This document shows positions 6,963 to 15,736 of a stretch of DNA of 64,000 nt, piece by piece. Source of the stretch: Candidatus Dadabacteria bacterium. GTDB lineage: Bacteria > Desulfobacterota_D > UBA1144 > Nemesobacterales > Nemesobacteraceae. Made by a program: the position numbers and the translations under genes. How positions within the stretch are numbered: the first letter of the stretch is position 1; each line of letters opens with the position of its first letter. The notes below the pieces were generated by a model. That model saw only the letters and a list, made by a program, of their open reading frames with translations, was not told the DNA's origin and made no database searches. Location: positions 155,340 to 219,339 of the forward strand of contig JAPPAR010000019.1 of NCBI GenBank assembly GCA_026705445.1, in the 5' to 3' direction.

Positions 6963-9902
6963 ATGTCTCGGAAAGAAGATAAAACAAAAAACGGCATGAA
7001 GAGAAGAGATTTCCTGAAAGTGATCGGGGTAGCTGGTGGTACGGCAGCCGTTGCCGGAAGCTGCTCGGAGCCGGTGGAACAGATAATTCCTTACGTTATT
7101 CCTCCTGAAAACGTTATTCCCGGAGTACCCAAGTTCTACGCGACGACTTGCAGGGAGTGCTCGTCGGGATGCGGTCTCGTGGTGAAAAACCGCGAGGGAC
7201 GTGCCATCAAGGTTGAAGGCAACCCCGAGAGTCCTATAAACAAGGGAAAGACATGCGCCATGGGCCAGGCATCCCTACAGGGGCTCTACAATCCCGACAG
7301 GGTCCGTTCCCCGCTTGTACTCAACACTGAGATCCAGAGACTTCAGGCCATAGGCTGGGAGCGGGGAGAAGCAATCCTCGCGGAAAAACTGAATTCCCTC
7401 GGCTCGGGCAAGATTGTCTATCTGAGCAATAACGTTTCGGGAACTTACTCGAAGTTCGTTTCGGAATTCCTGAGACCTCTTCGAGGAAAGCACTACGTTT
7501 ACGAGGCTTTCTCACACGAACCCATCAGAAAGGCTAATTCAATTGTTTTCGGAAGAGACGAGATCCCTTCCTACAGGATAGACAAGGCGGACTACCTTCT
7601 TTCATTCGGAGCTGATTATCTTGAAACGTGGCTTTCTGCGGTTTCAAACTCCATAGGATATTCAAAGCTAAGAGACATAGATCACGGAAAAACCGGCAAG
7701 GTCGTTCATATAGAGCCGCGCTCCGGGATGACCGCTTCAAACGCCGATACGTGGATTGCGGCGAAACCGGGCACAGAGCAGTACCTCGCTCTCGCGATTG
7801 CCAACGTTATGATTTCAAGGGGGCTTAACAAGGTTGCCCCCGGGCTGATAGCCAGGATGGTTTCAGGATACACGCCCGAGAAAGTCGCGGCGCTCACCGA
7901 AGTGTCCTCGGACACAATAGAGAAAATCGCCCGGGACTTTGCTACCTCAAAAAGCCTGGCGATAGGGGGCGGGGCGGCCAACACGGGATCAAACGCCACC
8001 GAGACCATTGTTGCCGTGAACATGCTTAACTACCTTGCCGGAAACATCGGCAAGACGGTTGATTTCTCGGACCCTCTTTCAATCTCGGATGCAAGCAGCT
8101 TCAGCGACATGAAGAAGCTGGTGGAGGAAATGAGGTCAGGTGAGGTGGAAATTCTCATCGTTCATAACACAAACCCGGTTTTCACGCTTCCCGGGGAACT
8201 GAAAGTCGCCGAAGCACTTGAAAAAGTTCCGTTTGTCGTAAGCCTCTCTCCATTTCTTGACGAGACTTCCGAGAAGGCGCATCTCGTACTTCCCGAAAGC
8301 ACTTCCTTTGAGAGCTGGGGAGACTACAGCCCGAAAAAGAGCACAACCGGCATCACTCAGCCCGTCATGAGACCGGTTTTCAATACTAAATCCGCGGGCG
8401 ACGCGCTGATCTCCGTTTCAAAGAATGTTGAGGCGCTTAAAAACACGTTTGCCGAGAAAAAATACTACGACTACCTGAGAAGCGCCTGGAAGAAGAGGGC
8501 TGCGGCTCTCTCTCCCGGAACAGGCTTCGAGAGATTCTGGGAAAAACTTCTTGTAAAAGGTTCTGTGACGACCACTCCCGCACCCGTCAATGTAGCTCTT
8601 TCATCCAGGATAAGTTCCGTTTCTTTCCGCGATCCGCAGTTCCGCGGAGAAGGGGATTTTCACCTGATTGCCTATCCGTCCCACAGGTTTCTTGACGGAA
8701 GGGGGGCGAACAAGCCATGGCTTCAGGAACTTCCCGATGCTCTTACCACTTCGGTATGGGACTCTTGGCTTGAGATAAATCCCACCGTCGCGGCGAAAAT
8801 GGGTCTTGAGGACGGTTCTTACGTCAAGGTCGATACCCCCGGGGGAAGTTTCGAGGTGCAGGTTTTCGTCTACGAGGGAATAAGGCCGGATACGATTGCC
8901 GTTCCGATCGGGCAGGGACACACTTCCTACGGAAGGTACGCGAAGGGAAGAGGCGTGAACCCCTTTGCTCTGCTGTCTGCGGCTACCGACGCGCTTTCAG
9001 GCGGGCCCTCGCTGCTTTCAACCAAGGCGAACGTTTCATCCCTCAGAAAAAGAGACCTGCTTGTAAGGACACAGTACACGAAAAGCCAGGGAGACCGCCA
9101 CGTCGCCAAGACTGTCGCCCTTGACCAGATTGGCCATCATAACGGCGCCCATGGAGAGCACCACTCGGAGCACCCTGACTTCTACCCGGAAAAAGAATAT
9201 TCCAAGTACAGATGGGGAATGGCCATAGACCTTAATAAGTGCACCGGTTGCGGAGCCTGCGTGACCGCGTGTTCCGCGGAGAACAACATTCCCTTCGTAG
9301 GGAAGAAGCAGATTGCCAAGCGCCGCGAGATGAACTGGATTCGAATAGAGAGATTCTTTGAAAAAAACAGTGACGGAAGCCTTGACGTGAGGTTCCTGCC
9401 CATGCTCTGCCAGCAGTGCGGAAACGCACCTTGTGAGCCCGTATGTCCGGTTTTCGCGACTTACCACAACCACGAGGGCCTAAACGGCATGATATACAAC
9501 CGCTGCGTGGGCACCAGATACTGCGCGAACAACTGCACCTACAAGGTAAGAAGGTTCAACTGGTATACCTACAAGTTTCCCGAGCCTCTTAACTGGCAGC
9601 TTAATCCCGACGTGACTGTAAGATCGAAGGGAATCATGGAAAAATGCACCTTCTGCGTTCAGAGGATAAGTTACGGGAAGGATCTCGCCAAGGATGAAGG
9701 AAGGCTTCTTCGCGACAGAGAGGTTCTTACTGCCTGCGAGCAGGCGTGTCCGAGCGACGCTATAGTGTTCGGCAACCTGCTTGACGACAAAAGCAGGGCG
9801 TCTGTGCTGTCCGAGGACGAAAGGGGTTACAAGGTTCTCGAGGTGGTGAACACCAAGCCCGCGATTACCTATCTTAAGAAAGTGAAACAGGAAAGAGTTT
9901 GA
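6963..9902 (+). CDS. actB: ACIII subunit ActB, molybdopterin-oxidoreductase-like plus iron-sulfur domain
   Basis: I start at the ATG at 6963, preceded by GGAGGGG, giving 979 residues. Residues 14-19 (RRDFLK) form a twin-arginine signal, and a cysteine at 34 could be lipidated. Residues about 55-700 resemble the MopB fold; in characterised ACIII this half binds no molybdopterin. Residues about 755-950 form a ferredoxin-like domain with four cysteine groups (CTGCGAC, CQQCGNAPCEPVC, CVGTRYCANNC, CTFC) for its clusters. The protein takes electrons from quinol oxidised at ActC. The N-terminal domain keeps CRECSSGC plus a fourth cysteine. Confidence 0.95.
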   Translation: MSRKEDKTKNGMKRRDFLKVIGVAGGTAAVAGSCSEPVEQIIPYVIPPENVIPGVPKFYATTCRECSSGCGLVVKNREGRAIKVEGNPESPINKGKTCAMGQASLQGLYNPDRVRSPLVLNTEIQRLQAIGWERGEAILAEKLNSLGSGKIVYLSNNVSGTYSKFVSEFLRPLRGKHYVYEAFSHEPIRKANSIVFGRDEIPSYRIDKADYLLSFGADYLETWLSAVSNSIGYSKLRDIDHGKTGKVVHIEPRSGMTASNADTWIAAKPGTEQYLALAIANVMISRGLNKVAPGLIARMVSGYTPEKVAALTEVSSDTIEKIARDFATSKSLAIGGGAANTGSNATETIVAVNMLNYLAGNIGKTVDFSDPLSISDASSFSDMKKLVEEMRSGEVEILIVHNTNPVFTLPGELKVAEALEKVPFVVSLSPFLDETSEKAHLVLPESTSFESWGDYSPKKSTTGITQPVMRPVFNTKSAGDALISVSKNVEALKNTFAEKKYYDYLRSAWKKRAAALSPGTGFERFWEKLLVKGSVTTTPAPVNVALSSRISSVSFRDPQFRGEGDFHLIAYPSHRFLDGRGANKPWLQELPDALTTSVWDSWLEINPTVAAKMGLEDGSYVKVDTPGGSFEVQVFVYEGIRPDTIAVPIGQGHTSYGRYAKGRGVNPFALLSAATDALSGGPSLLSTKANVSSLRKRDLLVRTQYTKSQGDRHVAKTVALDQIGHHNGAHGEHHSEHPDFYPEKEYSKYRWGMAIDLNKCTGCGACVTACSAENNIPFVGKKQIAKRREMNWIRIERFFEKNSDGSLDVRFLPMLCQQCGNAPCEPVCPVFATYHNHEGLNGMIYNRCVGTRYCANNCTYKVRRFNWYTYKFPEPLNWQLNPDVTVRSKGIMEKCTFCVQRISYGKDLAKDEGRLLRDREVLTACEQACPSDAIVFGNLLDDKSRASVLSEDERGYKVLEVVNTKPAITYLKKVKQERV

Positions 9903-11233
9903 TGAGCCAGACGCAGCAGACACCTTTAACTTACGCGAGAATAACTGAAGATGTAGTCAGGATGGTCGACAAGCCGTCTGGGAAGTGGTGGGCTCTTTTT
10001 CTTCCCACAGTAGCACTTGTGGGACTCGGCGCCATGTGCTTTTTCTATCAGGTGGCGGAGGGACTTGGAGTCGCCGGCTACCGACACCCGGTTTTCTGGG
10101 GAGTTTACATAACCGATTTCGTTTTCTGGGTTGGAATAGCGCACTCCGGAACGCTTATCTCGGCCATACTTTATCTGTTCCGCGCAAGGTTCAGGATGTC
10201 CATATACAGAATTGCGGAGGCCATGACGGTTTTCGCCGTTCTCACCGCAGGACTCTTCCCGATAATCCACCTCGGAAGACCATGGAATTTCCTTTGGCTT
10301 ATACCCTATCCGAATTCAAGGGAGCTCTGGATAAACTTCAAGTCGCCGCTTGTGTGGGACGTATTCGCCGTAAGCACCTATCTTACGGTAAGCTCGGTGT
10401 TCTTCATAGTCGGAATGATTCCCGATATCGCCGCGATAAGGGACAAGGTCAAAGAAGTTCCGAGAAAGATCATATACTCGATTCTTTCCTTCGGATGGAA
10501 GGGATCAAACAAGGAATGGCTTCACTATACGAGGGCCTATCTTTATTTCGCGGCTCTCGCCACTCCTCTTGTTCTCTCGGTTCACAGCGTCGTGTCCTGG
10601 GACTTCGCGATGGGCAACGTTCCCGGATGGCACACCACCATATTCCCGCCGTACTTCGTTGCCGGAGCTATTTTCTCCGGACTTGCGATGGTTATCACGC
10701 TTACCATACCGATAAGGAAGATTTTCCATCTTGAGGACTACATAACGCTTGATAACTATGACGGCATGGCGAAGCTCATAATTCTGACTTCCTGCATAGT
10801 CGGCTACGCATATGCTGCGGAATTCTTCATGGCGTGGTACAGCGGAAGTCCTTATGAGTGGGGACAGTTTGTTTACAGGGCGACCGGAGAGTACGCGTTT
10901 TTCTACTGGACGATGGTGATATGCAACTGCGTTGTCCCGATAGCGTTCTGGTGGGAGAAAGTTAGAAAGAACATAAAGGCGCTTTTCGTCATCTCCATAC
11001 TGATAAACATAGGAATGTGGTTTGAGCGGTTCAACATCATCGTGATATCGCTTTCAAGAGATTTTGAGCCCGGTGCGTGGGGCATATACAAAATATCATT
11101 TGTTGAGGCCGGCATAACAATCGGGAGTTTCGCGTGGTTCTTCATGTTCTTCTTACTGTTTGTGAAAACTCTTCCGGCAGTTTCCATAGCGGAGATGAAG
11201 GAAATACTTCCGGTGCCGAAGAAGGGAGGTTAG
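9902..11233 (+). CDS. actC: ACIII subunit ActC, NrfD/PsrC-type quinol-binding membrane protein
   Basis: The ATG at 9902 overlaps the actB TGA by one base. The product of about 443 residues is a polytopic NrfD-family protein with about ten membrane helices; the short segments GIAHSGTLISAILYL and FPIIHLGRPW belong to this family. In ACIII, ActC holds a quinol site facing the periplasm and passes electrons to ActB. ActF at 12322 is its paralogue. Confidence 0.95.
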   Translation: MSQTQQTPLTYARITEDVVRMVDKPSGKWWALFLPTVALVGLGAMCFFYQVAEGLGVAGYRHPVFWGVYITDFVFWVGIAHSGTLISAILYLFRARFRMSIYRIAEAMTVFAVLTAGLFPIIHLGRPWNFLWLIPYPNSRELWINFKSPLVWDVFAVSTYLTVSSVFFIVGMIPDIAAIRDKVKEVPRKIIYSILSFGWKGSNKEWLHYTRAYLYFAALATPLVLSVHSVVSWDFAMGNVPGWHTTIFPPYFVAGAIFSGLAMVITLTIPIRKIFHLEDYITLDNYDGMAKLIILTSCIVGYAYAAEFFMAWYSGSPYEWGQFVYRATGEYAFFYWTMVICNCVVPIAFWWEKVRKNIKALFVISILINIGMWFERFNIIVISLSRDFEPGAWGIYKISFVEAGITIGSFAWFFMFFLLFVKTLPAVSIAEMKEILPVPKKGG

Positions 11234-11239
11234 CAGGAG

Positions 11240-11746
11240 ATGAGTCAGGGCGTAGTCGGAATTTACTCGTATCAGGATTCGGTTCTTGAAGCCATTGGCA
11301 AGCTCAAGGAAGCGGGTTACCGCAACATGAGAGTGTTCTCCCCGTTTCCGGACCACGAAATTGAGGCGGCGGTTGATCTGCCTGAGAGTCCTGTGCGGTT
11401 TTTTACTCTCTTCGGAGGTCTGCTGGGGGCGACCTGCGGGATCGGTTTTACGGTTCTTACTTCAAGCGCCTGGCCGATAGCGGTGAGCGCCAAGCCTATA
11501 GTCTCAATACTTCCCTACATGGTTATCGTTTTTGAGCTTACGGTGCTTTTCGGCGCCCTTTCAACCTTTCTGGGGCTGATAGTGAATTCCCTTATAAGAC
11601 AGAGAACCCCGGTCAGGCTCTATGACGAGCGTTTTTCGGATGACAAGTTCGGTGTTGCCGTTGTGTGCGAGAAGGAAAATATAGACGCGGTTGAAGCGAT
11701 ATTAAATTCTACGGGAGCTGAAGAAATCAAGTTTGATGAAGCATAA
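11240..11746 (+). CDS. actD: ACIII subunit ActD (DUF3341)
   Basis: The 168-residue protein has an N-terminal ferredoxin-like cytoplasmic domain (GVVGIYSYQDSVLEAI), two membrane helices at about 57-77 and 90-112, and a return to a soluble tail ending in VEAILNSTGAEEI. This layout is the DUF3341 family, known as ActD in alternative complex III, a non-redox structural subunit. GCAGGAG precedes the ATG. It overlaps actE by 11 bases. Confidence 0.93.
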   Translation: MSQGVVGIYSYQDSVLEAIGKLKEAGYRNMRVFSPFPDHEIEAAVDLPESPVRFFTLFGGLLGATCGIGFTVLTSSAWPIAVSAKPIVSILPYMVIVFELTVLFGALSTFLGLIVNSLIRQRTPVRLYDERFSDDKFGVAVVCEKENIDAVEAILNSTGAEEIKFDEA

Positions 11747-12317
11747 AAAGTTTTTTCGGACAGTTCCGGGGCGAGCTTGGGGATTTAATTCTCTCAGGGG
11801 ATTGAAAGTATGTGTCGCCGTCGCTTTTGCGGTTGCGCTTTCCATTTCCTCTGCCCACTCGCTTCCGTGGTCGTGGGACATGTGGTCTCAGGACTCGATT
11901 CAGCCCTACGAAGAGCCCGTGCTTTTTCCGCGCAACTCGATTTCCACCGACGGCAGCAAAATGAGGCCTGAAGACAGAAACAAAGTCGAGCAGATAAAAA
12001 AAGGACCGATTCCCGGAGATGACGAGTCGGTTGCCAGAGGAGCCAAGGTTTACAAAGAGCAGTGCGCCGTGTGCCACGGCCCCGGGGGTTTGGGAGACGG
12101 AATTATAATAAAAAAAGGACTCGGTTTTTACCCGGTTAACCTTACCACGCCTGCTGTGGCGCAGAGAACCGACGGTTATATCTACGCCTATATACGCTAC
12201 GGAGGCAAGGTTATGATGCCCTCTTACGGCGAGAACATATCGAAGCAGGACGCATGGCACGTGGTCAATTACGTGAGAAAGCTTCAGAACCCGGGTTCTG
12301 TCAAGGAGAGTCAGTGA
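11736..12317 (+). CDS. actE: ACIII subunit ActE, monoheme cytochrome c
   Basis: Starting at the ATG at 11736 the product has 193 residues. A long basic N-terminus leads to a signal/anchor segment at about 24-42, and one heme site CAVCH lies at 110-114 with a likely axial methionine in the MMPSYG stretch. ActE is the single-heme subunit that can hand electrons to soluble carriers or the oxidase. The N-terminal region before the hydrophobic stretch is longer than a usual signal peptide. Confidence 0.93.
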   Translation: MKHKKFFRTVPGRAWGFNSLRGLKVCVAVAFAVALSISSAHSLPWSWDMWSQDSIQPYEEPVLFPRNSISTDGSKMRPEDRNKVEQIKKGPIPGDDESVARGAKVYKEQCAVCHGPGGLGDGIIIKKGLGFYPVNLTTPAVAQRTDGYIYAYIRYGGKVMMPSYGENISKQDAWHVVNYVRKLQNPGSVKESQ

Positions 12318-12321
12318 AACG

Positions 12322-13500
12322 ATGGATCAGTCCGTAAACCAGGAGATACTCGCTAAAAGAAACCAGATACCCGGCTGGGTGTTCAAGGTTTTCCTCGCTC
12401 TGGCGGCTGTGGGTGTAGTGGCTTTTGTAGTTAACGCCAGGGGAGAGAGGGCCGAGGAGGTCTGGCAGCTTTTCCTAGTGAATTTTCTTTTCTGGACGGG
12501 AGTGGCCCAGGGCGGGCTCGTGTTCTCCTGCATACTGAGGATAACCAACGCAAGGTGGGGCAGGGGACTTCTTCGCATAAGCGAAGGTTTTGCGAGCTTT
12601 ACCATAGTTTCTTTCGTGCTTCTGCTTGTTCTTTTTATCGGCAAGGAGGTGGTCCTTCCCTACGCTCATCATCACTACCACAGTCCCAAGGACATATGGC
12701 TCAACATAAATTTCGTGATGGCGAGGAACGTCATTGGTTTCGCCGGACTTTTAGTACTTAATTATTTCTATCTGAAAACATCTATTCAGCAGGACCTTGA
12801 GGGCAAGGAAAACATCGTGAAATTAAAGAAACTGGCTCCTGCGGTAATCGGGGTCTACGCTATTGTTTTCTCCCTTTTCGCCTGGGATTTCATGATGTCG
12901 CTTGATCCTCACTGGTTCAGCACGCTTTTCGGTCCCTACTACTTTATGGGAAGCCTGATAGCGGCCATAGGGGCGACCATAATACTTTCGGTTCCCCTCA
13001 AGCGTTACCTGGGGCTTGATGACTATCTCTCCCTTCATCATTACTGGGATATGGGAAAGATACTCCAGGGTTTTTCGCTTTTCTGGGTTTACCTCATGTT
13101 CTCACAGCTCCTTACGATTTGGTACGCGAACATGCCCGAAGAGACGGGGTTTGTGATAAAAAGGGTTGTGGATGAGCCTTTCCGCTCGTTTGCCTGGGCT
13201 GTTCTCACCTGCTGCTTTATATTTCCTTTTGTTTCCTTTCTGCCGCGCACGCACAAGATAGTTACCCCGATAGCTGTCTTTATCGCCACGGTTTCTTTCT
13301 CGGGACTCTGGATGGACAAGTTCCTGCTGGTCATCCCCTCGCTTACAAGCGAGCTTGTTTTCAGTATCAACCATTTCCTGATTACCTTGGGTTTTCTCGC
13401 GGGGTTTGTGGCGACTTTCCTTCTGTTTATAAACCGCTTCCCGGTAATACCTTTCGGTGATCCCTATTTTGACGGCAAAACGAAGGGCGGAGGACATTAA
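12322..13500 (+). CDS. actF: ACIII subunit ActF, NrfD-like membrane protein
   Basis: This 392-residue polytopic protein has about ten helices and resembles ActC (FLFWTGVAQGGLVFSCIL, WMDKFLLVIP). In ACIII, ActF is the second NrfD-like membrane subunit; it has been discussed as a possible proton path, though it does not take part in the main quinol site. It starts 4 bases after actE and ends 1 base before the next small gene. Confidence 0.94.
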   Translation: MDQSVNQEILAKRNQIPGWVFKVFLALAAVGVVAFVVNARGERAEEVWQLFLVNFLFWTGVAQGGLVFSCILRITNARWGRGLLRISEGFASFTIVSFVLLLVLFIGKEVVLPYAHHHYHSPKDIWLNINFVMARNVIGFAGLLVLNYFYLKTSIQQDLEGKENIVKLKKLAPAVIGVYAIVFSLFAWDFMMSLDPHWFSTLFGPYYFMGSLIAAIGATIILSVPLKRYLGLDDYLSLHHYWDMGKILQGFSLFWVYLMFSQLLTIWYANMPEETGFVIKRVVDEPFRSFAWAVLTCCFIFPFVSFLPRTHKIVTPIAVFIATVSFSGLWMDKFLLVIPSLTSELVFSINHFLITLGFLAGFVATFLLFINRFPVIPFGDPYFDGKTKGGGH

Positions 13501-13501
13501 G

Positions 13502-13651
13502 ATGAAACTTACACCCGAACAGCTTGATAAAATAGTTCTGCTTTTCACTGTGAAAGTTGCTATCGGTATTGCGGCTTTTATTGGCATAGTGGCCACCGTA
13601 GCGCTCTTCGGCACCAAGATAGCACCGCTGATGGGCAAACTCCCCTGGTAA
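13502..13651 (+). CDS. 49-residue single-helix membrane protein at the end of the ACIII operon
   Basis: The ATG at 13502 directly follows the actF stop with one base between. The 49 residues start MKLTPEQLDKIV and contain one hydrophobic helix at about 15-38 (VKVAIGIAAFIGIVATVALF). A basic/amphipathic start and a short GKLPW end suit a single-span accessory subunit. Position and coupling suggest an extra ACIII component; ACIII preparations are known to contain small subunits beyond ActA-F, but I cannot tie this protein to any of them by sequence. Confidence 0.7.
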   Translation: MKLTPEQLDKIVLLFTVKVAIGIAAFIGIVATVALFGTKIAPLMGKLPW

Positions 13652-13755
13652 TTCCGGCCTTCCTGCGGTTTCAGGCGATGCTGTACTAATTTCAGACTGC
13701 TGAGTTAAAGATTACTACAGGGTTGACTCACGAACAGGGCCGTTTTTACAAAATA

Positions 13756-13783
13756 TTGACTTGTATCTCGAATGTGGTACATT
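13756..13783 (+). promoter_or_regulatory. promoter and possible operator of the dinJ/yafQ-type module
   Basis: TTGACT at 13756-13761 is followed after 16 bases by TACATT at 13778-13783. The -10 lies in an inverted repeat AATGT-GGT-ACATT at 13771-13783. An inverted repeat over the -10 box is what an autoregulating antitoxin would bind. The module starts at 13806 after a strong AAAGGAGG site. Confidence 0.5.
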
Positions 13784-13805
13784 GATTCTAAAAGGAGGTG
13801 TTTTG

Positions 13806-14069
13806 ATGGCTAAAACCGAAATGATACGTGCGCGGATGGAACCTGAACTCAAGCGGGAAGCTGAAGAAATATTCTCCACTCTTGGTTTGTCTACTACTGA
13901 AGCGATCACCATGTTCTACAGACAGGTTACTTTTTATCAAGGTTTGCCTTTTATTGTAAGAATACCCAGACAAGAGACCTTGGAAGCTATCCGTCAGGCG
14001 CGCTCCGGGGAAGGTCTTATCGAATATGCAGATGTTGATGAGCTGATGGCTGAGTTTGATAATGCGTAA
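13806..14069 (+). CDS. RelB/DinJ family antitoxin
   Basis: I choose the ATG at 13806 because AAAGGAGG lies just upstream; the product has 87 residues. The N-terminus KTEMIRARMEPELKREAEEIF followed by LGLSTTEAITMFYRQV is the ribbon-helix-helix region of the RelB/DinJ family, and the tail (RQARSGEGLIEYADVDELMAEF) would wrap the toxin. It overlaps the toxin gene by 8 bases, the standard arrangement for co-translation. Confidence 0.92.
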   Translation: MAKTEMIRARMEPELKREAEEIFSTLGLSTTEAITMFYRQVTFYQGLPFIVRIPRQETLEAIRQARSGEGLIEYADVDELMAEFDNA

Positions 14070-14331
14070 GTTGCGCACAACTGCGCAGTTCAGAAGAGAT
14101 CTTAAGAGGCTTGGCAGAAGGGGGAAAGATTCCGAAAAGCTCCACAGCGTAATTGCCAGACTGGTTGCCGGGGAACCACTTGACCTGATTAACAGGCCGC
14201 ACCGCTTATCAGGTGAGTGGGCTCCCTGCTGGGAGTGCCATATAGAACCTGACTGGCTCCTTGTTTGGGATGAAGATAAGGAGTCGATAACTCTGATCCG
14301 AACTGGAACCCATTCAGACTTATTCAGATAA
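14062..14331 (+). CDS. yafQ: YafQ-type mRNA interferase toxin
   Basis: Starting from ATG 14062, the 89-residue protein is a RelE-superfamily ribosome-dependent RNase. Residues H47, H60, D64, H84 and F88 line up, with a constant offset of three, with the catalytic H50, H63, D67, H87 and F91 of E. coli YafQ. The motifs HIEPDWLL and GTHSDLF are both intact, so the toxin should be active. It pairs with the antitoxin at 13806. Confidence 0.93.
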   Translation: MRKLRTTAQFRRDLKRLGRRGKDSEKLHSVIARLVAGEPLDLINRPHRLSGEWAPCWECHIEPDWLLVWDEDKESITLIRTGTHSDLFR

Positions 14332-14450
14332 TCTTCGGTAGAGATTTCCCTGCAATAAAAGGCGTCGGTTGCTCAATTATCCTAAGTTGCTGGAATGCAT
14401 GGACCCCTTTTTTTGCCGTGTAGGAATTTGAAGCAGTTCAGTATGCCATC

Positions 14451-14480
14451 TTAAAATCGTCTTATAAAACCGGATATAAT
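14451..14480 (+). promoter_or_regulatory. candidate promoter of the gldC-like gene
   Basis: A perfect TATAAT at 14475-14480 is preceded after an 18-base spacer by the weaker TTAAAA at 14451-14456. Transcription would begin about 40 bases before the gene at 14525. The rest of the 190-base gap after yafQ shows no gene. Confidence 0.45.
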
Positions 14481-14524
14481 TTCCGTGCTGGTTTTTCAAA
14501 AAAATTTTTCCCAAGGAGTTTTGC

Positions 14525-14875
14525 ATGTCCAAAGATGCCGAAATCAAGCTTAAGGTAATGCTAGGGGATGACAATGTTCCCGAGGGTCTTTTCTGGGAGG
14601 CTTCCCAGTCCGAAGAACCTGGAGAGAAGCGCTGCGAGGCAGCTTTTATCTCCATGTGGGATGCCGAGAAAAAAGAATCTCTTGTAATAGATCTCTGGAC
14701 CAAGAAAATGGAAGTAGGAGAAATGAACTACCATTTTTATTACACCATGATGAAAATGGCTGACACTTACGAAAGGGCTACCTCCGAGAAACAGATATCA
14801 AACAGAATGAGAGAATTCGCGGGCGAGTTCGCCGAAATGGTCCTTGAGTCTTTCGGAGGCCAGAAAAACCCCTGA
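14525..14875 (+). CDS. gldC: GldC-like protein
   Basis: The 116-residue soluble protein matches GldC of gliding Bacteroidota over its whole length: an IKLKVMLGDDNVPEGLFWEA start, SMWDAEKKESLVIDLWTKKM in the middle, then MNYHFYYTMMKMADTYERAT. In Flavobacterium GldC contributes to gliding motility, but its molecular role is unknown. AAGGAG precedes the ATG. No gld or spr partner gene is nearby and the gene has its own promoter, so a role in gliding cannot be assumed here. Confidence 0.85.
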   Translation: MSKDAEIKLKVMLGDDNVPEGLFWEASQSEEPGEKRCEAAFISMWDAEKKESLVIDLWTKKMEVGEMNYHFYYTMMKMADTYERATSEKQISNRMREFAGEFAEMVLESFGGQKNP

Positions 14876-14954
14876 CCAGCATCCTCTGTTGCCCTGCAGA
14901 TCAGGGAAACGCCGGTTTTCCCGACATTCCCCTGATCTTGTTACCCGAAAGATA

Positions 14955-15350
14955 TCAGTAAAAAACTCTCGCGGCGATAAAAGCGAAGAAAAATCCCACG
15001 CACCAAAGAAGCACTGATAACAGGTATATCCAGTTGCTTGTCTTTCGTAATCTGGCACACGCCATTGCCTGCCCAGGGTCAACAGGGCAGGGTGCGTTTC
15101 TTGAACTCCAGAGCGCGAATCCGGCAATGAGAAGCATCGCGCCCGAGATTCCAAACGTCCAGATTTTGTATTCTGACAACGCAATCAGCCAAGGAGCGGT
15201 TCCCACGATTCCCGCCAAGGTTGCGCCGGCACCGATCGTCACTAATAATGCGGGAAGGGCGCAGCACACAAGCGTTCCAGCGGACGTAAGCAGGCTGAGC
15301 GAAGTGAGAAGCGTTTGCTTCACTCCGTAGCCGGAATCTGTGTTATCCAT
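14955..15350 (-). CDS. MerT-like heavy-metal transport membrane protein
   Basis: The 131-residue protein has about three to four membrane helices. A paired cysteine in the first helix (C29-C30, GTLVCCALPALL) and a second pair in a loop (C88 and C98, CPVDPGQAMAC) match the metal-relay design of MerT, which takes Hg(II) from MerP across the inner membrane. Overall similarity to classical MerT looks modest, so the metal could be another soft ion such as copper. Its start overlaps the HMA gene stop by 8 bases. Confidence 0.75.
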   Translation of the reverse strand: MDNTDSGYGVKQTLLTSLSLLTSAGTLVCCALPALLVTIGAGATLAGIVGTAPWLIALSEYKIWTFGISGAMLLIAGFALWSSRNAPCPVDPGQAMACARLRKTSNWIYLLSVLLWCVGFFFAFIAARVFY

Positions 15351-15726
15351 GCTCGCATCCCCTCTTAATGGCGCTCACGTTGTATCCCGAATCCGTGATA
15401 AGCTTCGCAAGCGTCGCATCGTCAACGGTCAATCCGGGTTTCATGGCGACCATTATGGAGCTTTTGCCGAGATCAACATTGATTCCCGCGATGTCCCCGC
15501 GTTTCAGGAACACCTTTTCCAGGGAACGGGCGCAGAAATCGCATACAAGTCCGCTTACCTTGATATTGATGGTATCTTCGCAGGCGGCGTTTTCCATGTT
15601 GTTTGAAGTGGTGGGGGTCTCTACCACCTCACCTTCATGGTTATGTTCGTGTTCTCCATGCTGCGCATGGCTTTGGAACACAAAAAGAAGTGTCATAAAA
15701 ATAATTGCGGTGATTGATGTTTTCAT
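15343..15726 (-). CDS. periplasmic heavy-metal-associated (HMA) domain protein, MerP/CopZ-like
   Basis: The 127-residue protein has a signal peptide (1-21), a histidine- and glutamate-rich linker (HGEHEHNHEGE), and a C-terminal HMA fold with the metal-binding pair C62-x-x-C65 in GLVCDFCARSLEKVF. A further C49 precedes it and a CEHG tail closes it. It likely captures a soft metal in the periplasm and passes it to the MerT-like protein encoded next to it. It starts 10 bases after the barrel gene. Confidence 0.85.
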   Translation of the reverse strand: MKTSITAIIFMTLLFVFQSHAQHGEHEHNHEGEVVETPTTSNNMENAACEDTINIKVSGLVCDFCARSLEKVFLKRGDIAGINVDLGKSSIMVAMKPGLTVDDATLAKLITDSGYNVSAIKRGCEHG

Positions 15727-15736
15727 AGTTTTCTCC

